Source of the DNA: Bacteroidota bacterium
GTDB taxonomy: Bacteria; Bacteroidota; Bacteroidia; Chitinophagales; Saprospiraceae
Direction of reading: 5' to 3'
Length of the DNA stretch: 36,259 bases
Assembly (NCBI GenBank): GCA_006226345.1
Contig: SBHD01000286.1
Span: 1 to 36,259, forward strand
Below, in pieces: positions 9,454 through 17,825 of this stretch (position 1 is the first letter of the stretch; every line of letters starts with the position of its first letter). A program made the position numbers and the translations under genes. Below the pieces are notes generated by a model. The model saw only the letters and a program-made list of their open reading frames with translations. It made no database searches and was not told where the DNA came from.

Positions 9454-10503
9454 TTAGTTTTTCGTCAATTTATACGTGTAAACCGCCTTGTTCAGGATCA
9501 GGTCTATGGTATAATTGCCGGCTTCAGCAATGGGAATGTCTGCTCCGCCGTACTCCAGGGAGCCATTGGCATCATCATCGCCCAGGTTGATCACCCAATC
9601 GTCGTTGGCGCGGAACTTGATCTTACCGCCTGCGGTCAGATCAAGCGTCAGCGTCAGCTTGTTGTTGACATCATCGAAAACCATATCGGTGTCGTTATCC
9701 CAACCGGTAGGCGTAGCATCTCCGATAACACCCCAACTGGTGAGTTCGTATTTGTGCGTCAGGTCGTTCAAATTGACATTCAATTTGTACATACCAGCTC
9801 CGGAGGCAGCCGTAATATCTGTACCGCCTGCATCCAGGGTGCCGTCGGCGCCGGTATCGCCATAGTTGACATCCCAGCTCGGCCCATCCGTGTACTTGAA
9901 GGTGGGCGATGCGTCATTCATGTAGATATATCCCTCAAACCGGCCGTCACTCTTGAGGGAATAAATTACTGTATTGTCATCCGCCGGGTTCCAGCCCTGG
10001 TAGTTGCCCGGTACCTGCAATTGCGGATATACGATCACGATCGTATAAGGCGTAACCTTCAGGGTGATCGGCGCAGAATATACGACATCTACCTCCGGAC
10101 TGACCTTGACCGACAGGCGCATTTCAATTTCTGATTCGGCTTCACCTGGCAGACTGAGCGTGGTGAACAGCGAAGTATTGAATTTTGAAACGGTGCCATT
10201 CCAGGAGTCTCCGGTGCTCGTACCTACGATAACCGGATTGGCAAAGTCGTTGCCGGCACGGTCGATTTCAATAGTATAAGTGGCAGCGGCCTGGAAGCCA
10301 AAATCAGCCGGCGACCAGGTTACAGTAAAGGCATTGTCCGCATTGTCTTCCAGCAGCACAATAGCATCCTGATCGACCGGACTGGTAATTACCGGAAGTT
10401 TCATGACACTGTAAACCGTGCCCGGAAAAAACTCCCCTTTCCCACAACTGAGTGCAAAAAGCACTACAGCAGTGGTCATTAGATATAATATCTTCTTAAT
10501 CAT
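9454..10503 (-). CDS. SusE/SusF-like outer-membrane glycan-binding lipoprotein
   Basis: N-terminus MIKKILYLMTTAVVLFALSCGKGE (lipobox LSCG); SusE-like Ig region KLPVITSPVDQDAIVLLEDNADNAFTVTWSPADFG; two C-terminal modules (GNYQGWNP..., GDATPTGWDND...). 19-nt gap to the SusD stop. Confidence 0.88.
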   Translation of the reverse strand: MIKKILYLMTTAVVLFALSCGKGEFFPGTVYSVMKLPVITSPVDQDAIVLLEDNADNAFTVTWSPADFGFQAAATYTIEIDRAGNDFANPVIVGTSTGDSWNGTVSKFNTSLFTTLSLPGEAESEIEMRLSVKVSPEVDVVYSAPITLKVTPYTIVIVYPQLQVPGNYQGWNPADDNTVIYSLKSDGRFEGYIYMNDASPTFKYTDGPSWDVNYGDTGADGTLDAGGTDITAASGAGMYKLNVNLNDLTHKYELTSWGVIGDATPTGWDNDTDMVFDDVNNKLTLTLDLTAGGKIKFRANDDWVINLGDDDANGSLEYGGADIPIAEAGNYTIDLILNKAVYTYKLTKN

Positions 10504-10522
10504 TGTTTTAATCTTTTTAGAA

Positions 10523-12718
10523 TTAATAACCAGGGTTCTGCGTCAGGTTGGGGTTCGCACCGATGTCAGAAGCCGGGATCGGGAACACATCGTAGAAAGA
10601 CGGCCGCGATTCGCCGGTTGCCGAATTCCCCTTCCAGGGCCACAGGTAGTCGGTTTCGCTGAACTTGCCAAACCGGATCAGGTCCGTACGGCGATGGCCT
10701 TCCCAGTACAGTTCACGGGCGCGCTCATCCAGAATGAAGTCGAGGTCCATGTCGTCAAGTGTGACATTGCCAGCAGTACCGGCATAAGCACGTTCCCGGA
10801 TCTTATTGACCAGTTCAAGGGCGAGGTTGATATCACCACCCGCACCACCGCGACGGATTGCCTCAGCATACATCAGGTAAGCATCCTCAATGCGGAACAT
10901 GGGGAAGTCGGTATCTACCCAGGTCAGGTTGGAGCCTGGTGTACCGTCGGAGCGCATGTTGGAGAACTTCGTGATGGCGTATCCTTCCGTGAAGATGGCT
11001 ACATCCGATATCTCCAGTGACTGACCATCAGTGTGGAACAGCGCACGGCGATCGAAGATCGGCCGCTCGATGGAGTACGTGTAATCCGGCCGGTCGATGT
11101 ACAGTTTGAACAGGTAGGTGCCAGCATCCGATATGCTAATATTATCACCATCCTGCGACAAGATGCCATCGGCACCGGTATCGCCATAGTTGATCACCCA
11201 GTCATTATTAGCGCGGAACTTGCATGCGCCGGCAGTAAGATCCAACTGGACCGTCCAGGCATCTTCTGCCGGATCATATGTCATGTCCGAATCGATATCC
11301 CAGCCGCCAGGAGTAGCATCGCCGATGAGCCCCCAGGTCGTTTTCGTCATTGTATACGTGTTGCTGTTCAGGTCGACCTTGAGCCTGTAATACCCAGCCT
11401 CGGGGGCTAAAATGTTATCGCCCCCGGCGTCCAGCGTACCATCAGCACCGGTGTCACCGAAGTTGAAATCCCAGTTCGGGCCCAGGGTGAATTTGAATTC
11501 TGTGGCCTCCGTGAAATTAACATACCCCTCGTAGGTGTTATCGTTATTGCGCGAGCTGAGTTGGTTGCCGGTTGCCGGATCCCAGCCCTGGTGACCACCT
11601 GGCACATAAATTACCGGGTAAGTAGCCGTATTGCCGTCATTCGGAGCGACCACTACATTGCCACCCGTAGCCGGGAATTTGGCAACAAAGGCGCTGGTGG
11701 TGCGGGTACCGCCCCAGCCACCGTCAAGTCCGTAAGCAGACGGGCTCATGCTACCGCCAACGGCTGCATGGCAAACGAACGTCATGCCACCCCAGGTGCG
11801 GGTATGTGTGCCGTCGAATAAAACCGGGAAGATAATGCCGTCAGCCTGGTCGTTATCCGCCATAAACATGCGGGTATATTGCGGGTCCATGGTATAACCG
11901 GCATCGATGATCTTTTTAGTGTACGTAATACAATCGGTATAGCGCTCTCGGCCGGTGTACACATCGGCATTCAGGTATAATTTGGCCAGAACCATCCAGG
12001 CTGCTGCCTGATCGGCGCGGCCGTATTCATTCTGGTGCGGAGCAACAAGATCGTTCTCGATTGCGGTCAGTTCACTTTCCACATAGTTAAAGATCTCATC
12101 AGCAGAGCCCTGGCGTGGGAAGAAGGCGCCAACGGCGTCTGCCTCCGTTACGAATGGTACATTACGGAACATATCCAGTGCATGCCAATAGCTGAGCGCG
12201 CGCAGGAAGCGGGCTTCCGCGCGATACTTAACGATCTCGGCGCGCAGTGCTGCATCAACACCACGGCTGTCGAGCTTGGCATCCGTCGTTTCCCGGATAA
12301 ATTCGTTACAAAGCGAGATCTGGTAAAAGATCCGGTTGTACATAGCAGTGACGAATTCATTTTGTGAATCCCAGTCCTGCTGTTCGTAGTCATGGATGTT
12401 ACCGTCATTCCAGGCAATAACCGCCTCATCAGTGGTCAGTTCCTGTGCTTTCCAGTATTGGCGGACATAAGTAGAGAAACCCTCGTCAATGCCGCTGATG
12501 TCGGGCTGGCCGTCGGGTCCGGACTGGCCGCTGACAGAAAGACCGGCATACAACTTGGCCAGTACCTGGCGGTAGGTGGCCGGATCGTCGTATACCGTTG
12601 CCGCCGTAGTTTCATTCGGGTTGATCGGAATGGTATCCAGGTCTTTGACGCAGGAAACCACAAAAAGGGTGACGCCCAGGAGTAAGAGCGAGCCTATTTT
12701 ATAAGATTTAAAAACCAT
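10523..12718 (-). CDS. RagB/SusD family nutrient-uptake outer-membrane lipoprotein with inserted SusE-like modules
   Basis: Lipobox region LLLLGVTLFVVSCVKD; SusD motifs (AEARFLRALSYWHALDMFRNVPFVTEAD, AAWMVLAKLYLNADVYTG, FRIEDAYLMYAEAIRRG, LDFILDERARELYWEGHRRTDLIRFGKFSETDYLWPWKG, VFPIPASDIGANPNLTQNPGY). About 190 aa of SusE-like sequence interrupts it. Confidence 0.92.
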   Translation of the reverse strand: MVFKSYKIGSLLLLGVTLFVVSCVKDLDTIPINPNETTAATVYDDPATYRQVLAKLYAGLSVSGQSGPDGQPDISGIDEGFSTYVRQYWKAQELTTDEAVIAWNDGNIHDYEQQDWDSQNEFVTAMYNRIFYQISLCNEFIRETTDAKLDSRGVDAALRAEIVKYRAEARFLRALSYWHALDMFRNVPFVTEADAVGAFFPRQGSADEIFNYVESELTAIENDLVAPHQNEYGRADQAAAWMVLAKLYLNADVYTGRERYTDCITYTKKIIDAGYTMDPQYTRMFMADNDQADGIIFPVLFDGTHTRTWGGMTFVCHAAVGGSMSPSAYGLDGGWGGTRTTSAFVAKFPATGGNVVVAPNDGNTATYPVIYVPGGHQGWDPATGNQLSSRNNDNTYEGYVNFTEATEFKFTLGPNWDFNFGDTGADGTLDAGGDNILAPEAGYYRLKVDLNSNTYTMTKTTWGLIGDATPGGWDIDSDMTYDPAEDAWTVQLDLTAGACKFRANNDWVINYGDTGADGILSQDGDNISISDAGTYLFKLYIDRPDYTYSIERPIFDRRALFHTDGQSLEISDVAIFTEGYAITKFSNMRSDGTPGSNLTWVDTDFPMFRIEDAYLMYAEAIRRGGAGGDINLALELVNKIRERAYAGTAGNVTLDDMDLDFILDERARELYWEGHRRTDLIRFGKFSETDYLWPWKGNSATGESRPSFYDVFPIPASDIGANPNLTQNPGY
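11065..11625 (-). other. In-frame insert in SusD: two tandem SusE/SusF-like modules
   Basis: VIYVPGGHQGWDP...NFGDTGADGTLDAGGDNI... and WGLIGDATPGGWDIDS...NYGDTGADGILSQDGDNI... match the downstream SusE modules VPGNYQGWNP...NYGDTGADGTLDAGGTDI... and WGVIGDATPTGWDNDT...NLGDDDANGSLEYGGADI. Boundaries approximate. Confidence 0.85.
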
Positions 12719-12737
12719 TGTTTTTACATTTTTTTGT

Positions 12738-15665
12738 TTAGAAACTGGCGTTCAGGCCGAACAGGAATGTACGGGAACGCGGGTAGATATTATCATCAAT
12801 CCCATCGAACTCTTCCGGATCAAGGCCCTGGTATTTGGTTACCAACAGGGGGTTTTGGACAGAACCGAATATCCGCAGACTGCGGATAAAGCCCATTTCT
12901 GCAAAGGAATAGCCCACAGTTACATGATCCAACCGCAGGAAGGAAGCATCCTGAATGAAGTGATCGCTGAAATACCGCGGAGTGGTAAAGTCAATTTCCT
13001 TGTATACCGACTGAATGTTGCCCAGGTAACCCGTGCTGGCATACAGGCGGTTGTAGTCGGTTTGTTCGGACTGACCGTTGTTGTACAGGTAGTTGCCAAT
13101 GCTGGCGCGGCCACCCGTTGAGATATCAAAGCGGCCGAAATTGATGTTGGTATAGAATCCAATCAGCAGATCCGGTGCAGGCTTCTGGTAGAGGTACTGG
13201 TCAGCCGGAGTTATCTGTCCGTCTCCATTCCGGTCTACATACAGGCCTTCAATAGGTATACCTACTTCATCATATACCTGCTCATACACATAGAATGAAC
13301 TGGCAGGGGAGCCGACGCTATGCCGCTGGATGTAGTTACCTACACCACCCTGGATAAGGCCGACAGCAACACCCAGGTAATTGGGGTCGTCTGTTGCGGT
13401 CAGTCGGGTGATCTCATTCTTATTGGCAGTAAAGTTGGCGCCCAGTTCCCAGGTTACTTTTGAACTCTTGACCGGAACCGTATTTACCGATAACTCGATA
13501 CCCCGGTTTTCCAGGTCGCCGACGTTTGTGTTAATGAAGTTGGTCAGGTTGGTACCTGCCGGAACCGGGATAAAGTTGATCAGGTCCGTTGTCTTCCGGT
13601 AGTACACTTCCAATGCACCATAGATTCTACCATTGAACATTTCATAGTCAATACCGGCGTTGTACGTTGTCGTCTCCTCCCACTTGATATTGGAATCATA
13701 GCCGTTTGGACGAAGTGTGGTTACAAACTCGTCTCCAAACTGGTATTGAGCCGTTCCAAGACTGGCCTGGTAACGGGCCAGATACGGATAGTAATCTGTA
13801 CTAATGTCCTGCTGACCGGTTTCACCATAGCTCAGGCGCAGTTTAAGTGCATTGAGCATGCCCGAACGGCCATCCATGATCTTCCATGCAAAAGCAGCGG
13901 ATGGGAACATCCCCCAGCGGTTGTCCTCGGAGAAACGGGAGGTGCCATCGCGGCGCAACGTGAACGTGAACAGGTATTTGTCGTGAATGTTGTAATTCAA
14001 GCGGCCGAACCAGGACAGCAGGTAATATTCACGAAGATCCTGCGTGGTGACGCCATCGGGATTGGCTGAGTTGACAGTAGTAGTCTTATCGTCAAAGTGG
14101 AAATGCTGCCAGGAGTAACCGGCCATTGCATCCATCGAGGTGTTGCCAAAATCCTTGACATAGTTCATGTAATACTCCAGGAGTTTGTTCGTCTTCACCT
14201 GGGAGTAGGAACGATTCAAACCATTGGTGGTATACGCACCCGAGTATTCCGGCGGCTCGATCACGCTGCCTTCACCATCCGCCTTGTCATAGGCAACGTT
14301 CAGGTTTGCCCGCAGTTCCGGCAGGAAGCCAAAGCGGTAATCGATCTGCGCATTGGTAATGATCCGGTTGATATCCGAATTGTCGTCGTGCAGATTCAAC
14401 TGCGCGATGGGGTTGTCGGGCGGCAGCGGGTTGGGCGTACCGTCGGGATTGGTATACGTAAAATATCCGCCATAAGGGCTGTTGGAATCCAGGATCGGTT
14501 GCGTCGGGTCAAAGAAAACAGCTGAACCGATGGCGCCACGATTGGCAAACTGGTTCTTGGTCTTCATCCCTTTGGCATTCAGGTTGATCTGAAGCCGGTT
14601 GTCCATGAAGCTCGGGTTAAGACTCAGGGCACCGGTCAAACGGTTGAAATTGTCCGTTTTCAGGATGCCGTCCCGGTCGGTGTAGCCAAGGGATACCCGG
14701 TACGGAACAACGCCCACACCGCCAGATACAGCCACGTTGTGGTCCATACCGAAGGCGGTTTGGTAGATCTCATCCTGCCAATTAGTGGTTGCTGTACCCA
14801 GCAGGTCGCGAGCAGGGTGACCATCCGCAAAACGGGTGTTGATCAGGTCCCTGAACTCATCGGCAGACAATACTTCAACTTCATTTGCCCGCTTGGCAAA
14901 GGAGAAGTTGGCAGTGTAGTCAACGCCAATTTTCCGCTTCAGTGATCCTTTTTTAGTGGTGATCAGGATTACACCGTTAGAAGCACGTGATCCATAAATG
15001 GCTGTGGCTGAGGCATCTTTAAGCACCGTAAAGGTGGCGATGTCATTCGGGTTGATCACGTTGAGCGCGCTACGGCCGCCGGCGCTGGATTCGTTGCCTA
15101 CGGGCACACCGTCAATTACGATAAGCGGATCGTTAGAGGCACTGAGGGACGAACCGCCGCGGATTCGGATGGTGCCGCCGCCGCCCGGGTCAGAGTTGGG
15201 CGTGACCTGTACCCCGGCGATCTTACCGACGATCAGTTCCTGTGGAGAGTTGAGGGCGCCTTTGTTGAAGTCTTCTTCATCGACGGCCAGGATTGCGCCG
15301 GTGGCATCCTCCTTTTTTACAATACCGTAACCGATGACCACGGTCTCCTGAAGTGCCACACCCGGCATCATCGTGAAGTCGCGCACCGAAACGCCACCGA
15401 ACTCAACGGTAATGGTTTCGTAACCCGTGTATTTGACTTCCAGTTGGGTCGTCCCTTCCGGCACTTCAAATGAATACCGGCCTTCAAAGTCAGTAATGGC
15501 ACCGGCCGTTGTACCTACGGCGCGAACGCTGGCACCGATAAGTGGTTCACCGTTTTCGCCATCTCTGACAACACCGCTGACCTGCCTTTGGGCATAGGCA
15601 AAACCGCTGCCAAAGAGCACCAGGCAAACCACGGCAATGATTGGTTTAAGTTTAAAATACTTCAT
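12738..15665 (-). CDS. SusC/RagA family TonB-linked outer-membrane protein
   Basis: Carboxypeptidase-D-like N-terminal domain (VSGVVRDGENGEPLIGASVRAVGTTAGAITDFEGRYSFEVPEG); plug PNSDPGGGGTIRIRGGSSLSASNDPLIVIDGVPV; TATAIYGSRASNGVILITTKKG-type motif (ASATAIYGSRASNGVILITTKKG); C-terminal YPRSRTFLFGLNASF. Confidence 0.96.
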   Translation of the reverse strand: MKYFKLKPIIAVVCLVLFGSGFAYAQRQVSGVVRDGENGEPLIGASVRAVGTTAGAITDFEGRYSFEVPEGTTQLEVKYTGYETITVEFGGVSVRDFTMMPGVALQETVVIGYGIVKKEDATGAILAVDEEDFNKGALNSPQELIVGKIAGVQVTPNSDPGGGGTIRIRGGSSLSASNDPLIVIDGVPVGNESSAGGRSALNVINPNDIATFTVLKDASATAIYGSRASNGVILITTKKGSLKRKIGVDYTANFSFAKRANEVEVLSADEFRDLINTRFADGHPARDLLGTATTNWQDEIYQTAFGMDHNVAVSGGVGVVPYRVSLGYTDRDGILKTDNFNRLTGALSLNPSFMDNRLQINLNAKGMKTKNQFANRGAIGSAVFFDPTQPILDSNSPYGGYFTYTNPDGTPNPLPPDNPIAQLNLHDDNSDINRIITNAQIDYRFGFLPELRANLNVAYDKADGEGSVIEPPEYSGAYTTNGLNRSYSQVKTNKLLEYYMNYVKDFGNTSMDAMAGYSWQHFHFDDKTTTVNSANPDGVTTQDLREYYLLSWFGRLNYNIHDKYLFTFTLRRDGTSRFSEDNRWGMFPSAAFAWKIMDGRSGMLNALKLRLSYGETGQQDISTDYYPYLARYQASLGTAQYQFGDEFVTTLRPNGYDSNIKWEETTTYNAGIDYEMFNGRIYGALEVYYRKTTDLINFIPVPAGTNLTNFINTNVGDLENRGIELSVNTVPVKSSKVTWELGANFTANKNEITRLTATDDPNYLGVAVGLIQGGVGNYIQRHSVGSPASSFYVYEQVYDEVGIPIEGLYVDRNGDGQITPADQYLYQKPAPDLLIGFYTNINFGRFDISTGGRASIGNYLYNNGQSEQTDYNRLYASTGYLGNIQSVYKEIDFTTPRYFSDHFIQDASFLRLDHVTVGYSFAEMGFIRSLRIFGSVQNPLLVTKYQGLDPEEFDGIDDNIYPRSRTFLFGLNASF

Positions 15666-16133
15666 ACGAATTGAGTTAATTTAATGATCTTTCTTACACC
15701 ATGAGTATGCCTGTCCTGGGTGTAGACAGACAAGCATCCAGCCGTTGGGGAGGATATTAAAAGGACGATTCAACAGGGAAGTGGCGTTTTACTAAAAAAA
15801 ACGACAACTTATTTGGTGATAAAAGATAAGGGCAGAACAAAGTCGTGAAACTGTGGTGCGACTTTATTGGGCGAATATCTGTAGAAATTTACAAAATGAA
15901 AATTCCTTGTTCCTTTTGTGTTAAATTTTTACAAGGATTCTGATAATCGCCGCCCGGATGCAGAATACCGGACCCCGGTATGATAAACCGTTCAGGTCGG
16001 GCGTAAACGTATCTAAAAATCAAGCATTCGCTTATGATCTGAATTACTATTCATACTAACCAATGTCGTTGGCCGGGCCGCAGTCTTTCCCTACCCTTGC
16101 CCTTAATAGTACAACTTTAAACATGCACGTTTT

Positions 16134-17516
16134 ATGAAGACAACGTATAAGCGATCCTGGGCAGAACCCTACAAAATGAAAATGGTGGAATTGCTCCGGA
16201 TGACTACACGGGCACAACGCCTGAAAGCAATCCGGGAGGCCGGATTCAACACGTTTCTGTTGCGGTCTGAAGACGTTTATATTGACCTGCTGACCGATAG
16301 CGGCACTTCTGCCATGAGCGATCATCAATGGGCCGGTATGATGCTGGGTGATGAAGCATATGCCGGCAGCCGAAACTTTTATCACCTGGAAAAGTCTGTA
16401 CAGGATCACTATGGATATAAGTACCTGATTCCGACCCACCAGGGGCGGGGCGCTGAACATATTCTCTCGAAGATCCTTATCCGGCCCGGCGATGTCATTC
16501 CGGGTAACATGTATTTCACAACCACACGGCTGCACCAGGAATTAGCAGGCGGAACCTTTGTTGATGTGATCATCGAGGAAGCGCACGACCCGCAGAGTTT
16601 GCATCCGTTCAAGGGCAATGTTGATTTGGATAAACTGGAAAAACTTATCCGGCAACACGGATCCGAGCGCATTCCTTATGTATGCATTGCGACCAATGTC
16701 AACATGGCAGGCGGCCAACCGATCAGTATGGAGAACCTCCGGGAACTGCGCGCCCTTACTCAAAAACACGGTATCCGGATCATACATGACATGACCCGGG
16801 TTGCCGAGAATGCCTATTTTATTCAGCAAAGAGAGCCGGAGTTCGCCCATACGCCTATCCGCGAGATCGTGAAGGAGATTTGCTCCTATACCGACGGAGC
16901 CACCATGAGTGCCAAAAAGGATGCACTGGTGAATATCGGAGGCTTTCTGGCTACGAATGAATGGGATGTGTTCGAAGAAGCCCGCAATATGGTAGTCGTG
17001 TATGAAGGATTGCATACATACGGCGGACTTGCCGGCCGGGATATGGAAGCAATGGCAATCGGGATCAAGGAAAGCCTTGATGATAACCATATTCATGCCC
17101 GGGTTGGTCAGATCGAGTACCTGGGGCATAAAATGGAAGAGTTTGAGATCCCCGTCGTACATCCGATCGGTGGACACGGCATCTTTGTAGATGCCCGTCG
17201 ATTCCTGCCACACCTGTCTCAGGATGAATTCCCGGCACAGACGCTCGCCGCTGAGGTCTATCTGGATTCCGGGGTGCGGACCATGGAACGCGGGATCGTA
17301 TCTGCCGGTCGCAAACCGGATGGCCAGCATTATTATCCCAAGCTGGAACTGGTCCGCTTTACGGTGCCACGCCGGGTGTACACCCAGGCACACATGGACG
17401 TGATCGCGGAATCAGCCGCTGCCGTGCTAAAACGCCGGAATCGGATAAAAGGGTTGAAAATGGTATATGAGCCCAAATACCTGCGGTTTTTCCAGGCACG
17501 GTTTGAGCGCCTTTAG
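16134..17516 (+). CDS. Beta-eliminating lyase (tryptophanase/tyrosine phenol-lyase family); residues favour tyrosine phenol-lyase
   Basis: TFLLRSEDVYIDLLTDSGTSAMSDHQWAGMMLGDEAYAGSRNFYHLE, NMYFTTTRLHQE, SAKKDALVNIGGFL, VRTMERGIVSAGR and LRFFQARFERL. The MERG Arg and LRFF Phe match TPL positions rather than E. coli TnaA (VEIG, LRHF), compared from memory. Confidence 0.85.
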   Translation: MKTTYKRSWAEPYKMKMVELLRMTTRAQRLKAIREAGFNTFLLRSEDVYIDLLTDSGTSAMSDHQWAGMMLGDEAYAGSRNFYHLEKSVQDHYGYKYLIPTHQGRGAEHILSKILIRPGDVIPGNMYFTTTRLHQELAGGTFVDVIIEEAHDPQSLHPFKGNVDLDKLEKLIRQHGSERIPYVCIATNVNMAGGQPISMENLRELRALTQKHGIRIIHDMTRVAENAYFIQQREPEFAHTPIREIVKEICSYTDGATMSAKKDALVNIGGFLATNEWDVFEEARNMVVVYEGLHTYGGLAGRDMEAMAIGIKESLDDNHIHARVGQIEYLGHKMEEFEIPVVHPIGGHGIFVDARRFLPHLSQDEFPAQTLAAEVYLDSGVRTMERGIVSAGRKPDGQHYYPKLELVRFTVPRRVYTQAHMDVIAESAAAVLKRRNRIKGLKMVYEPKYLRFFQARFERL

Positions 17517-17540
17517 CCTGTTGTGAACCAGTGCAAAGCA

Positions 17541-17613
17541 GTGATTTAAAGGCGGTTGTCAATTCCGGCTGTCACGTACGTCTGCCGGATGATCCTAACC
17601 GCCTTTGAATCAC
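17541..17613. terminator. Extended imperfect hairpin downstream of the lyase gene
   Basis: Outer arms GTGATTTAAAGGCGGTT (17541-17557) / AACCGCCTTTGAATCAC (17597-17613), one mismatch; inner arms TCCGGC / GCCGGA (17564-17569 / 17584-17589). Confidence 0.55.
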
Positions 17614-17677
17614 ACTTTCTGTAATTACATACCCGACAAACCGGAAATTTCGTTTAATCTTTAAAAACTAAGCTGCT

Positions 17678-17803
17678 ATGCCTATTACTGCACTTCTCCT
17701 CATCCTGTTGGCCGGAATCTGTGGGTATGTGATCGGGGTTTTACACGGCATTCTGTTCATGCCGGAAGAAACGGTAAAAAGGATCAAGGACATGATCCGA
17801 TAG
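17678..17803 (+). CDS. Putative 41-aa small membrane protein
   Basis: Translated by hand: MPITALLLILLAGICGYVIGVLHGILFMPEETVKRIKDMIR*. One hydrophobic segment, charged amphipathic tail. Below the track length cutoff. Confidence 0.45.
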   Translation: MPITALLLILLAGICGYVIGVLHGILFMPEETVKRIKDMIR

Positions 17804-17825
17804 TTGTATTCCGGCAGCTATAGGC

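Noticed and set aside
9391-10134. 247-aa plus-strand ORF, and similar frames opposite SusD (e.g. 10418-11020)
   Set aside because: Antisense to SusE/SusD coding sequence; periodicity only mirrors the SusE-like modules.
15666-16133. Possible Bacteroidota promoter (TTTG / TAnnTTTG) for SusC and the divergent lyase
   Set aside because: No sequence with a convincing match and spacing was found by eye; nearby short inverted repeats are too weak.
16542-17393. 283-aa minus-strand ORF
   Set aside because: Antisense to the PLP lyase, which has clear family motifs.
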